Positions 32,195 to 42,284 are shown, numbered from the stretch's first letter. The stretch is 64,000 bases of DNA from Plasmodiophora brassicae (GCA_036867785.1 CP145409.1:124001-188000), one strand, 5' to 3'. Notes: generated by a model from the letters alone, not told the origin. Numbers and translations are program-made.

Positions 32195-32839
32195 ATGGCG
32201 ACGTCCGGCTGGCAGCCATGGATGTCGAACAGCGTCGAGTTCATGCGGTTGCCGTTCTACGCGAACAGGCTCCAGTACTTCCGATGCGCACGCCTCAAGG
32301 AGAAGGAGCCGTTCCGCCCGTCGAAGCGCTACCACATGGACGCGTTCGTGACGGTGAAGCCGCCCGGCGGCAGGCGCATGAAGCGTCGCGACTTCATCGA
32401 CATCTGGCAGAGGTGCGAATCGGTGCCGGCCCTGGCCGGCAGCCGCCCGTTCGTCGGGCACCAGGGCGGGTTCGCGTGGGAGCGCGACTTCGCCAGCATG
32501 GAGTACCTGGAGCACCAGCGCGTCGACGATGTCCACGACCAGCAGCTCCAGTTCTGTTTCGTGCAGTCGCCGTGGTTCAAGGACACCTGGGCAGCGTGCC
32601 GGGACGCCTGGCACGACAGCATGGACGCTGCCGTCCCGTACATGCAGCCGGTGTTCACCCAGCTGCTCATCAAGGCGAAATGGGGCATCGCTGGCGAACG
32701 CATCATGGCGTTCCGGACCGTGCTTCGCGCCCTGCGATGGAGCATCGTCGACTGCTACGTCGTCCCCGACGGGAGCTACGAGCTTCGCGATATCGACGAG
32801 GCCATCTACGATCCGAACCCGCCCGACTTTAAAGGGTAG
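32195..32839 (+). CDS. Unknown intronless protein, tandem copy 2
   Basis: 214 aa and paralogous to the preceding gene, starting 48 nt after its stop. Shared blocks are KRRDFIDIWQRCESVPAL, GGFAWERDFAS, FKDTWAACRDAWHD and KWGIAGERIMAFRTVLRALRW. The N-terminal 40 residues and the acidic C-terminus differ from copy 1. No hydrophobic segments. Function unknown; the even spacing of conserved Trp and Arg residues would suit a nucleic-acid- or ligand-binding fold, but this is a guess. Its stop lies 16 nt from the convergent stop of the RCC1-like gene. Confidence 0.75.
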   Translation: MATSGWQPWMSNSVEFMRLPFYANRLQYFRCARLKEKEPFRPSKRYHMDAFVTVKPPGGRRMKRRDFIDIWQRCESVPALAGSRPFVGHQGGFAWERDFASMEYLEHQRVDDVHDQQLQFCFVQSPWFKDTWAACRDAWHDSMDAAVPYMQPVFTQLLIKAKWGIAGERIMAFRTVLRALRWSIVDCYVVPDGSYELRDIDEAIYDPNPPDFKG

Positions 32840-32854
32840 CCCATGAAGTGCTCT

Positions 32855-33920
32855 TCAGAACACGTTGAAGCATCGCGTGGTCTCCGACGCGGTGATTGAG
32901 CACGTGGAGTGGTTGCTGGATGCAACGGCCAGATAGTCGGTTGTGACGGTTGGCTGCGAGACGACGCGTGACCCCCAGCATTGCAGTGTCTTGTCGATGC
33001 CGATGGCGCACGAGAACCCGTTGCCGCAGGACAGGTGGGCGGCACCGGACGAGGGCCCGATATCGGCAAGGCCGCCCCAGCAGGTGACGCTCCCGTCCTG
33101 CCGAATGCCACACCCATGCGTTGGGCCTATGCAAACCTCGGCGAACAGCGCGCTGGTCGGCGTCACGCCGTTGCCCGTCGAGCTAACGCCAAAGAACACC
33201 ATGGTGCCGTCTTGCGCCAGCGCCAGGAACGCATCCGTGCTGGAGGCGCGAACCTGAACGTAGACTTGTGGCGCGATCAGAAGCATGGGTTGCGATGGGG
33301 CCACGACTGATGACTGTGTGGCGGCGCTGCCCCAGCAGGACAGGGACCCGTTCGTTGCGATTGCGCACGAAGTGGTGTCCCCTGCGGCAACATCGACGAA
33401 GGACCCGACCGGTGGGCTCGACTGCCCCAGTCGGTTGTCGCCAAAGCAGGACAGCGTCTGGTTGGCATGTAGGACACAAGTGTGTCGGGAGCCGCAGGCG
33501 ACACGCAGGGCAGGGGAAGACGACACCACGGGAGTCGCCTGCCCGAACGAGTTATCGCCCCAGCAGGTTAACGTGCCGTTCAGCGTCTGCCGACACGAGT
33601 GCGCTCGCCCTGAACAGATACGCTGCCCGCGCCTGAAGGCAACGATAAGTGCTCCCATCGTTTGCTCGTGATCGGGATACGGACGGGGAACAGCCAATGT
33701 CTGGCCGACAGTACTGATGCCAGGCGCAGGCGCAGGGTGTGCACCCTGGGCCGTATGTCATGGACGGGCACGACGCATGGCTGCGGTCGACTACGCCAAC
33801 GACGGCCACGACAATGACGAGCGATGCCCATGCCATGACCACGAAGAACTTCAGTCGGCTGTCATGTGAGTCTCCAAGCAGGTCTGTGACGGGGACGCTC
33901 TCCCGCGTTGTTCCTGTCAT
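32855..33920 (-). CDS. Secreted or type II RCC1-repeat protein
   Basis: Two exons (33920-33685, 33632-32855), 337 aa. A short polar N-terminus precedes a hydrophobic segment (FFVVMAWASLVIVVAVVGVV) acting as signal peptide or signal anchor, then a Cys-rich spacer (CPSMTYGPGCTPCACAWHQYC). The rest is RCC1/BLIP-II-like repeats: SGRAHSC...GTLTCWGDNSFGQ, CGSRHTCVLHANQTLSCFGDNRLGQ, GDTTSCAIATNGSLSCWG and two or three more. This Cys-paired G..H.C.....G.L.CWG.N..GQ subtype forms extracellular beta-propellers in many protists. Ligand unknown. The 51-nt intron removes a phase break and directly precedes the first repeat. Confidence 0.78.
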
Positions 33921-33990
33921 CTGTTGTTCCCAGTTGGGGAGACGGCCTCTCCATTGCCGTCCATGCGACAGTGCACCATTCGGGCCCAAT

Positions 33991-34086
33991 GTTCCGCTTC
34001 TTGAGCATGATGCGATCAGTCGCGTCAACAGGGTTCACTGCGAACACACATTCGCCAGAAGTATATTCACGGGATCCCGAGAATCC
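33991..34086. repeat. Direct repeat copy 1
   Basis: About 95 bp matching 36147-36243 in the same orientation, roughly 80 percent by eye, with an identical 34-bp core at 34026-34059. The two copies flank the PD-(D/E)XK gene. On the minus strand both encode the same short peptide (SGECVFAVNPV), so they may descend from the end of a duplicated gene rather than from a mobile element. Confidence 0.8.
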
Positions 34087-34595
34087 AGTCTCGACAAATG
34101 GATCTGCTGCCGGTCTCCCCAATAACGCAGGGAATGCGTTTCGTTTGTTGGTTGTTCTGCTCCTTGTACATTGCCTGCTGCTGCTGCGGTTTGCACCGGC
34201 TTTTCAGGTCCACCGTTCAATGGCGAGTAGCGATCAACAATCGGCCGGTCAGGTTCGTCGAGCGTGTACAGGGCCATCGGATGACCTCAGTTACCTGTAC
34301 AACTCTGCCGGCGACGGTGAGAGGAAGACGTGCCCCGTACATAGTACTCACTGCGGTATGGTGGTAGGAATGTGGTGAGGCGCTGTTTCAGCTCCATTTC
34401 AAATGTCGCGATAGTGGAACAACTGCTCACAGAACCAACTCTCTCTGCTGGATCAAATGGGAGTGTTTCCGGCGCCCAGTACATGGCCTCCGCACGGGCG
34501 ACCGCTGCTGCCGTGCAAGGCCGCGTTCTGCGACAGGCAGCATTCCTTCAGCAGACGCATCGTCGTCCTGCTTTACGTGACATCGTTGTTCGGCA

Positions 34596-34946
34596 CGCCA
34601 ATGCCATGAACATCAAATTCATTGGCAGTTAGTGTATAGTTCCCCGATCCAATATCACTCTGCTGTATTCCCCATATCCCAGCGGCCTCCCCTATCGGAC
34701 ATCCATCGTTCGTCACGTAGCCGCTTTGTGGATCCGGAGCCCTCGTGCCTCCGGAGCCCATACGTACAGCATGCCAGGGAATGAGCAGGCTGTATCCCGC
34801 CTCACTCTATAGCAGTCCCTCGACGACACGATATCGATAGGTCGCGTGACATTTGACTCGCCAATGAATTCATGCAAAGCAGCCAAGGAGGCGCCGTCCT
34901 GCGAACACAGCGTGGCTCGCGATTCGCAAGTCGACGTTGCTGTCAT
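34596..34946 (-). other. Possible lectin-like exon pair, antisense to the next gene's start
   Basis: Minus-strand frames read TCESRATLCSQDGASLAALHE, which looks like the first helix of a C-type lectin-like domain. After a possible GTATGG..GATAG intron the frame gives EAAGIWGIQQSDIGSGNYTL. No signal peptide exon was found and the 5' part overlaps the likely start of the plus-strand nuclease gene, so this may be a remnant or chance. The rest of 34.09-34.86 kb contains only short frames without recognisable content. Confidence 0.25.
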
Positions 34947-36066
34947 GACTGCAGCACTTCAGCTACCGTTGGAGCAATCCTCACCAATGCTGGAGGCGGC
35001 CAACCTCAGTTTAAAGAATCTGCGAACAAGCAATGCCAACGTCTCCGACGATGTCAACGCCATTCGTAATGCGCTTCAAGCACAGGCACAGGAGCAGGCA
35101 AGGGTGTCTGAATTTCAACCGCAACACGCCGATATCGTGGAGCAACTGGCCGACGCGTCCAGCCAGCTGGAGAACATTTACGACGACTTGAAGTCGCAGA
35201 TCGCATCGCTCGGGATCGGCATCGCCCAGAAAGCGGCAGCCGTCAAGCGGCAGGTGCCGACGCAGAAGGCAACGGACCTGCAGGCGGATCTGCCAACGTC
35301 GCAGGAGGACACGGTCTCGGCGACGTCGTCCGTTGCTCTCGACGCCAAACAAGACCACCAGCTCGTGTATGATCATGTTGGCAGTGTCGACGTAGGCGTT
35401 CAGGCCCTTGCCAAGGTTGAGCAGGACATTAAGGCGTCGATGAAAAACCTGATACGCCTTGTCGACCGCACGCTGAGGGTCATGCGTAATGACGACCTCC
35501 ACGGCGCCAATGCCATGACCGAAAGAGCGTTTAAGTCCATCGTGACCTGCGCGGCGTTCTGCAATGGCTTTGACAAAGTCACCAGCGAGCATCGCGTCGA
35601 GGCGCGTCAGCCCTGGTACGACAACAACTACGCCGACCTGGTCCTGCGGAAGCAGTGCAGCGACGGCGTTTGTGCATACGTTGTCGTCGAATGCAAATAC
35701 GTTCGCGGCGGGTTCATTCGCGTCGTTGAAGGGCTCCAAGTACATCAAAAGCCGCACAAGTTGTGGTCGAAGGAGCGCTTCGCTGAGTACAACAAGCTCG
35801 GTCGCGGCCTCGAGGAAATGCCGGCTCGGCGCCTGCGAACCGTTCAATATCGCAGCGCCGCCACGGAATGTCTCGCGACTGTCGATGACGAGCTCCAGGA
35901 GACGTTCCGGGAGCAACTAAGTCACTACGTCGACGCGGTCGCGCATGGCGACATTGGTCGCCTGCACGGCCACGTCTATGGCATCGTCGTCATGGGCGTC
36001 GCCAATCGCGTCGTCAAATCGCGCCTCATCCAGGCAGCGCCCCAGCAACGTCGCCGAGCCCGCTGA
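34864..36066 (+). CDS. Coiled-coil plus PD-(D/E)XK nuclease-like protein
   Basis: Intronless, about 400 aa. The first two thirds are helical and coiled-coil (ASSQLENIYDDLKSQIASLG, ALAKVEQDIKASMKNLIRLV). The last third carries a restriction-endonuclease-fold core: an upstream Glu, then NNYADLVLRKQ with the catalytic Asp, a strand, and VVVECKYVRGG giving the E-x-K pair, then a helix with FREQLSHYVDAV (the Gln/Tyr helix of the fold) and a strand HVYGIVVMG. This layout is that of PD-(D/E)XK nucleases such as those in stand-alone and transposon-linked families. The true start may be the ATG at 34945, since the upstream 27 codons overlap an antisense frame. Direct repeats flank the gene. Confidence 0.7.
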   Translation: MNSCKAAKEAPSCEHSVARDSQVDVAVMTAALQLPLEQSSPMLEAANLSLKNLRTSNANVSDDVNAIRNALQAQAQEQARVSEFQPQHADIVEQLADASSQLENIYDDLKSQIASLGIGIAQKAAAVKRQVPTQKATDLQADLPTSQEDTVSATSSVALDAKQDHQLVYDHVGSVDVGVQALAKVEQDIKASMKNLIRLVDRTLRVMRNDDLHGANAMTERAFKSIVTCAAFCNGFDKVTSEHRVEARQPWYDNNYADLVLRKQCSDGVCAYVVVECKYVRGGFIRVVEGLQVHQKPHKLWSKERFAEYNKLGRGLEEMPARRLRTVQYRSAATECLATVDDELQETFREQLSHYVDAVAHGDIGRLHGHVYGIVVMGVANRVVKSRLIQAAPQQRRRAR

Positions 36067-36146
36067 ACGCACAAGCGCGACGACGACGTTCGTCGTCATG
36101 GTTACGTACGAAAAGCGTCTATTATCGATAAAGTATTGTTTATCGT

Positions 36147-36243
36147 GCTCCGCTTCTTGCTCGTGATGCTATCAGTCGCGACAACAGGGTTCACTGCGAA
36201 CACACATTCGCCAGACGTTTTCTTCATCGGATGCCGAGAATCC
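36147..36243. repeat. Direct repeat copy 2
   Basis: Partner of 33991-34086; identical 34-bp core at 36182-36215. It begins about 80 bp after the nuclease gene and abuts the stop of the 7TM gene on the minus strand (36251), so here it would be that gene's 3' untranslated sequence. Confidence 0.8.
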
Positions 36244-36250
36244 CGTCGCG

Positions 36251-37657
36251 TCACGTGGCCACGTTGGGAGGGGCGCCGGTGCCCATGTGCTGCGGAACAA
36301 CGTTGACGACGGGAGTGTCCTGAACCTTTGCTGTAGAAGTTCGGGAAAAGAGGCGGATGGAAATGCAGGATGGTTTCGACTTGAACGCGACAATATGGAA
36401 GAACCCTGTGGCAGAGTTCGTTGCCAGCATTGCCATCCACCCGACCAGGACCCCCCAGATGCTGACCTGGCTGGTAATGATGAAGAGCACCTCGACGACC
36501 AGGGCGCAAGCGCCGACGACGCCCGAAATCGCTGTCCTCCTGGCGAAGCGGCGCGTGCGCGAGATCGACTCTGGGTCCAGTTTCTTGATGGAGGTTGTCA
36601 TTGCTTTCGCGACCCGACCGCCGTACACGATGAATCCGACCACGATCGGGATATGCACGACGAAATAGAATGCTCCGACGCCAGCTGCTGAGCTCAAGAC
36701 CTCATGTTCGTTCACTGCGGACAGAACCGTGACGACTTGGTCGAAAATCAGGAACACGAAAGCGGACATCGCCAGCATGGTCAGCTTGACGCGCTGCGAT
36801 CGTCGTACCTGTTTGTCCCAGTGGTAGCATTCGAACATCGCCACAGCGACCAGGGTCGTGCAAGCAAAGGAAAAGGGAATACTGGAACTGAGAAGATATT
36901 GCTGGACGTCGTAAGACGTCCCCTGACCCCGGTACAGGGCAACATCCGTCAAGTATACGCCGCGAATTAGCGACGCCAGAATCTCGAAGCCAATGGCAAA
37001 CCCAGGCAGCACCGGGATCGGACGCAAGCGCCCGTTCTTGTCAAGCGACATTTGAACGAACTTATACATCCCGACAACGACGTTGACGACGGATACGACG
37101 GAGCCGATGGCGGACACGCCAATGAGGTACGGCGAGTGAACAATAGTGTCCACCTCGTTGTAGTCTCCCGACGTAATTGTTGCCTGGAGTGCTGAAGACG
37201 ATGTGGCCAGGTCCATGAACCGGTCGCTAAGGCTGAGGGCAATCACGACAATGGGAGCAGTAGTAAAGGGTTTGGAATGCACCCAGTACGTGACCGCCAT
37301 CTGGTAATCATTTCCTTGCGACAGACCGTGATGGGAAACGACACCAGCGCAGCCTACACGAGTGCAGGATTGTCCCCACCGATACATGCTTCCACCTAGC
37401 CCGTAATTCACAAGAACTATACGACCTGAGGCCTCCGTGGGCACAGAGTAAGTCGCATGGTCGCCATCCGGGACAACAAATAGACGGGCAGTGACGTTGA
37501 ACGACGGGTTGGCCAGAACGTAGTTTGGCGCGGTACTCGTCCACAGGACGCTTCCGTCGCTATCATTGCGGACGACAATCCATGACGATACGATTGGTAT
37601 CAGCGCAGTCACCAGCACGATGGTAAGAAACATCATGTCCCGTACAACGCTCCACAC
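36251..37657 (-). CDS. Seven-transmembrane receptor-like protein with ectodomain
   Basis: Intronless, 468 aa. A signal peptide (MMFLTIVLVTALIPIVSS) leads to an N-terminal ectodomain of about 150 residues with possible N-glycosylation sites (NVT) and a Cys pair (CTRVGC). Seven membrane spans follow, beginning LIGVSAIGSVVSVVNVVVGM and ending WGVLVGWMAMLATNSATGFF. The loop before span 6 is basic (KKLDPESISRTRRFARR), and the cytosolic tail is Ser/Thr-rich. This topology is that of a GPCR-like receptor but no class motif is visible. It is intronless, unlike the other 7TM genes here except the one at 51 kb. Confidence 0.7.
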   Translation of the reverse strand: MWSVVRDMMFLTIVLVTALIPIVSSWIVVRNDSDGSVLWTSTAPNYVLANPSFNVTARLFVVPDGDHATYSVPTEASGRIVLVNYGLGGSMYRWGQSCTRVGCAGVVSHHGLSQGNDYQMAVTYWVHSKPFTTAPIVVIALSLSDRFMDLATSSSALQATITSGDYNEVDTIVHSPYLIGVSAIGSVVSVVNVVVGMYKFVQMSLDKNGRLRPIPVLPGFAIGFEILASLIRGVYLTDVALYRGQGTSYDVQQYLLSSSIPFSFACTTLVAVAMFECYHWDKQVRRSQRVKLTMLAMSAFVFLIFDQVVTVLSAVNEHEVLSSAAGVGAFYFVVHIPIVVGFIVYGGRVAKAMTTSIKKLDPESISRTRRFARRTAISGVVGACALVVEVLFIITSQVSIWGVLVGWMAMLATNSATGFFHIVAFKSKPSCISIRLFSRTSTAKVQDTPVVNVVPQHMGTGAPPNVAT

Positions 37658-37804
37658 ACGATAGACACAATCGAAAGGCGTACCCAGCAGTCGGTAGCGA
37701 GTCCAATCATGTTATGCACCGGGGCAGATATTTCAACGGACAAACAGCAGCAGGGTAGAGGTTTGCACTGAGACAGGGACAGAGGATAGGGGAGCCTCCG
37801 GACC

Positions 37805-39450
37805 ATGGCGTCTGCGCAAACTATCTTCGGAGTCCGTACGGAGTCCGCCAGCTGCCGTAGCTGCAGTCTGTCTCTGCTCAAGACCATGGCTGGATCGAAG
37901 CGGGCAGAGAATGTGGAGCCGTCGTTCGACGAGTTCAGCATCAAGCCGGAGAGTGCGTCCGCGTCTGTAGACACGTCGGCATGGCCGCTCCTGTTGAAGA
38001 ACTACGACCAGCTCAATGTTCGGACGGGACACTACACGCCGATCCCGCAGGGATTCACGCCGCTGAAGCGCCCAATCGATGAGTACAAGCGTTACGGCAT
38101 CATCAACCTTGACAAGCCGTCCAACCCGTCGTCCCATGAGGTCGTCGCGTGGATGCGACGCATCCTCAAGGTTGACAAGACTGGCCACTCTGGAACCCTG
38201 GATCCGAAGGTACCCGCGCGTTCCAGGCTGCGTTGCATTTCAAATCAAATTGAAGTCCTGCTGAATCCTAGGTCACGGGCAACCTTATCGTATGCATTGA
38301 CCGAGCAACGCGTCTGGTGAAATCTCAGCAGTCTGCCGGTAAGGAGTACGTCTGCGTCATTCGCCTGCACGGTGCCCTTGAAGATGGCCACGCCAAGCTC
38401 AGCAAGGCTCTGGAGACGCTGACGGGCGCCCTGTTCCAGCGTCCTCCGCTCATCTCTGCCGTCAAACGCCAGCTTCGTATTCGTACGATCTACGAAAGCA
38501 AATTGATCGAGTACGACCAGGAGCGGAACCTCGGCGTGTTCTGGGTCAGCTGCCAGGCTGGAACCTACATCCGGACGCTGTGCGTCCACCTGGGTCTTCT
38601 GCTTGGTGTCGGGGGCCACATGCAGGAGCTGAGGCGTGTACGATCGGGTGCCCTTGGCGAGGGTGACAATATGGTGACGATGCACGACGTTCTGGATGCC
38701 CAGTGGCTCTACGACACGACTGGTGACGAGACGTACCTTCGTCGTGTGATTGCGCCGCTCGAGAGCTTGTTGGTGAACTACAAGCGAATCATTGTGAAGG
38801 ATTCCGCCGTCAACGCCATCTGCTACGGTGCCAAGATGATGATTCCTGGTCTGCTGCGGTTCTCGAACGACATCGAGGTCGGTGATGAGGTTGTTCTCGT
38901 GACGACCAAGGGCGAGGCGATCGCGCTTGCGTACGCGCAGATGACAACGGCGCAGATGGCAACCTGTGACCACGGTGTCGTCGCCAAGATCAAGCGTGTT
39001 GTCATGGAACGCGACACGTACCCGCGACGCTGGGGGTTGGGCCCGGTTGCGCTCCAGAAGAAGAACATGATTGCGAACGGGACGCTTGACAAGTACGGCC
39101 GCCCGAATGAGCAGACACCAAAGGAGTGGAAGGACGGGTACCAGCCCGTTGTCACCGTTACGCCTTCTAAGGCTGCTGCCGCTGCTGCCGTAGAGGCACC
39201 TGAGGCAGCGAAAGGGGCTAGCGCTTCCCCTGACGATGTTGCTGCAGGCAAGGTCGAGAAGGAGAAAAAGAAGAAGGAAAAGAAGGCGAAGTCCTCCGAC
39301 GAGTCAGCAGCGAGGAAGTCGAAGACCGATGGCGGCGATGCTGAGGTGAAGGCCAAGAAGGAGAAGAAGGACAAGAAGGCGAAGAGGGCCGCCGAAGAAT
39401 CAGGCGATGGCGAGGCGCCCAAGAAGAAAAAGAAGAAACATGCTGAATGA
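37805..39450 (+). CDS. CBF5: Dyskerin/Cbf5, H/ACA snoRNP pseudouridine synthase
   Basis: Two exons (37805-38209, 38272-39450) with a 62-nt intron falling inside the catalytic HSGTLDPK-V motif. TruB-type catalytic core with the active Asp in [40 protein letters not shown] and [25 protein letters not shown]. The PUA domain follows ([34 protein letters not shown]), then a Lys-rich nucleolar tail of KKEKK blocks ending KKKKKKHAE. It modifies rRNA and snRNA uridines guided by H/ACA RNAs and stabilises telomerase RNA in animals. The N-terminal 27 residues before a second ATG (37886) are not family-like, so translation may begin there. Confidence 0.97.
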
Positions 39451-39525
39451 GTTCCAGTTCCCGAATTTCTATACATCAGACCATGACGAATACTCTCATT
39501 TCCTAGACCCTTGAAATATGCATAT

Positions 39526-40545
39526 TTACTGGGATTTGGGTTGGAGGGCATCGTAATGCCCAGGCCTGTACAGGACGAAGGCAATAGGCGTTTTCGTGCT
39601 ATCTTCGGGAAACGTAACATGCGAAATCGGACCGGGATTGTGGTCCAGATACTCGATCTGGACGCCGACACCCAGGCACGATGCCAGCGCCAGGCAATGC
39701 AGATGATCGGCCTCCTGAGCAGGAATGAGAACTCCATTAGGTAGGTAGGACCACGTATCTCAATACCTTGCCCATCGGCTCAACTTCAGCTTTGACGAAC
39801 TTCTCGATCGAGGGGTAATCTTGAATATACGGCTGGAACTGGTCGGCATTCGTTTGCAGATACCACGACGTCAGCAGTCGTGCGTACATGACCAGGTAAT
39901 CGCTAACGCTCTGATCCGCAAATGTCTCTTCCACTTGCGAAGGTGTCGGTCGGCTATCTTTCAAGTTCTGCCACAGCACGTTCGCGTTAGCACACCCACC
40001 GTGAACACCAAAGGCAACCCGTACATGCAGCTGGCTACGAAACTCGTCCCAAAAGTCCTCGACGGCGAAATCAGGAAACCCGGCTTCAATAAGTTCAGCC
40101 TTTGACGATTCAATCCTTGCAATCAGGTTGTCGAGAACTGTTGCGAACTTGTCCTGATCGCCGGCGATTCTGGTAAACACAGCGAGCAGGTACGATCGGA
40201 AGAAGCAATTGCCATCGCCTCGAACTCGGCGAATTCCATCGTATCGGTCATCTAGCTCCTGTTAATGACCTATTAGAGCGCGAAAGGGAGATGACGAAGG
40301 GTGCGATGTTACGTTAATCTTGCTGATGACGTTATTGCGTGTCTCACGAGTCAGCAGGTCCCGTATCGGGGCGAGAGGTGACACGAGTGGGTGCTCTTCG
40401 GCGATTTTCGCCCTAATATCGTCGTGCTGACCGAAGCCTCAACCCAGGATATGCATGAACGATGCCAGTCCCAACGGACCTGCCGAATGATCGCCTCGTC
40501 GGTGGGCTCGCCGGCCTCACGGCCATCAGCCCCCACGATCTGCAT
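39526..40545 (-). CDS. Otubain, Lys48-type deubiquitinase (peptidase C65)
   Basis: Five exons (40545-40480, 40426-40313, 40258-40025, 39967-39767, 39714-39526) give 267 aa, close to animal OTUB1. After AKIAEEHPLVSPLAPIRDLL comes RYDGIRRVRGDGNCFFRSYL, containing the catalytic Asp-Gly-Asn-Cys. VSDYLVMYARLLTSWYLQ and FVKAEVEPMGKEADHLHCLALAS follow, then VQIEYLDHNPG and the catalytic His in YRPGHYDAL. One 57-nt intron (39968-40024) is in frame and stop-free, so retention would add 19 residues. Substrate specificity by homology is Lys48-linked ubiquitin. It is convergent with dyskerin, 75 nt apart. Confidence 0.95.
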
Positions 40546-40786
40546 CGGCCCGTGTGCAGAACGACTCGGGAGACACCACGACAGAATGCGCTCCACGGTG
40601 CTCGGTTCGCGCGCAATCGAACCCCCCGGTTCAGGTCGTTGCGCCTCAGCCGCGTACCCGACCTGACGAAGGTCGTGCACCACCCAAACCCGTTGCCCAA
40701 TATAATTATTATTGCCCGCTGAAAACGCCACTCGCCAATGCCAATGATTCCAATCCAACCAACGATCCAAAACGGTATCGGGGTCG

Positions 40787-41589
40787 ATGGCCAACGGCGT
40801 CGAGCCGATTTTCCGTCGCTGTACGACGCGATGCCCGGTTAAGTTTGATGTGATTGAAACCGGTTACGGCGGCTCTTATGGGGATGCTTTGCCACTTCCG
40901 AAGTTGCTCGACGCCATCGGCTAGGCGAGACGACCCTGCGTTCTTGTCGTTCGAAATGAGACCGGCCAGCGACAAGTAGCTACCAAAGAAGGCGATCGAA
41001 TGTTGAACCTCGTCTGCGCTGTTACAGAGCCAGAAGTCCTACATACGTATCGAGATGTGACTGCTCGGGCGAAAGTGCCTGTACTGGTACTAAACTTCAC
41101 TTCGCTGCCCGCTCGCAATGTGGTGGGTGAGCAAGGCTACATGCCTCGTGGCTAAGGAGTAGACGAGATACTGACAGTGGCCAACCCCTGCACAGCCCCA
41201 GTCACGTTATTATACCAACCCTAACGCCGACGTCGTCCTGATGGATACGACCTCAAGCAGTTCTCGAGCAAGCACGTCGGCACGCCGGCCGTGCTAGCCC
41301 ATTGCGTGCATCAGAACACGAACGGTGGTATTGCCATCAAAGGCCGCGGATTTCATTTGCTTCCGACTCGAGCCTACCTTGGCTGAATGTGACGGAGTCG
41401 GTCAGAGAGGCAGCGCGTGGCGACGACGAGAATGTGGCCGACACGCCGCGGCCTGCAGGATTGATATTGGTGCAAGATCCTTCGTTTCGGAAATATCCAA
41501 CAACTGGACCGCCACTACATCGCTGGACGTACTGGTGGCAGGTACGCCTTCTTTCTTCGGGTACACATCAGAATACTCTCGCCTTGTGA
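40787..41589 (+). other. Unassigned multi-exon coding region
   Basis: Several plus-strand segments look coding but I could not join them with confidence: KFDVIETGYGGSYGDALPLP (about 40840-40920), MLNLVCAVTEPEVLHTYRDV and VPVLVLNFTSLPARN (40999-41120), DGYDLKQFSSKHVGTPAVLA with NGGIAIKGRGFHLLP (41240-41370), and SLDVLVAGTPSFFGYTSEYS (41515-41580). The last resembles the closing motif of glycosyltransferase-like proteins in which a candidate list ends with a storage or secretion SF-type turn, but this is weak. Minus-strand frames across the same area are less protein-like. The stretch 41600-41923 shows nothing more than the promoter of the next gene. Confidence 0.35.
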
Positions 41590-41923
41590 GCTAGAGCACC
41601 CGCTTCCATGCGCCGCACACCAGACATTTACGGTAACTGCTACGCAACCGCATTTGGTGACGGACGCGGTGCTGGTCATCAATTCACGCACTCACCTGCG
41701 ATAACATGTAGGACATGCACGCGAACGACAGTCTCTGGTGGCCGCCGGGCCGGATGTCGCTCAATCTGCACCATCTAAAAATAGCCACAGGACATGCGCT
41801 AGCCTATTTTGGGGAGTCCGCGTGTGCGCACTCCGGCCGCGGCGGGGAGGGGTCCCTGTAAAAACGTCTTCCACAGTTTGGGACGAGGAGGATCATTCTT
41901 CGTCGTCGGTCAGAGGCAACAGG

Positions 41924-42284
41924 ATGGCATCACTGTTTATGCAACTGATGATGTACCTGCCGATGCTGGTGATTGCAACCTCGTACGTAGGCTGAGCGCC
42001 GCTGCTCCATCCACCTCCCGTAAATGGCCTGCCGTATGTATGTAGGGCTGTTGATGCGGCCGATGTGGCTCCACTGAAATGGACACAGAAGGTTCGTGTC
42101 GAGGAATACAAGGTAGGGACGACGTGTAGAATCTACAGGGAGTGTTCTGTTGATGGAATGGGCGTGCTAGCGATTCGAACCACATATGTGGATCATGATT
42201 GGCGTACCTGTCGCCATCGTCACCGCTTTGTTCACGATGTGTTGCTCGTGCCGCTGCTGCTGTCGTGTCAAGAATTCCAACTGA
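41924..42284 (+). CDS. Tiny type I membrane protein, copy 1
   Basis: Three exons (41924-41982, 42046-42112, 42171-42284) give 79 aa. Signal peptide MASLFMQLMMYLPMLVIATS, a short charged ectodomain (DAADVAPLKWTQKVRVEEYK), RFEPHMW, a membrane span (IMIGVPVAIVTALFTM) and a Cys-Arg-Lys tail (CCSCRCCCRVKNSN) that should be palmitoylated or bind metal (inference). Exon lengths (59, 67, 114 nt) and phases are identical to those of copy 2 at 43044, and protein identity between them is high, so this is a real gene although no family is known to me. Confidence 0.8.

Noticed and set aside
35011-35916. 301-codon open frame antisense to the nuclease-like gene
   Set aside because: Shadow of the coding strand; the plus frame holds the ordered D..ExK core and coiled coils, the minus frame nothing recognisable.
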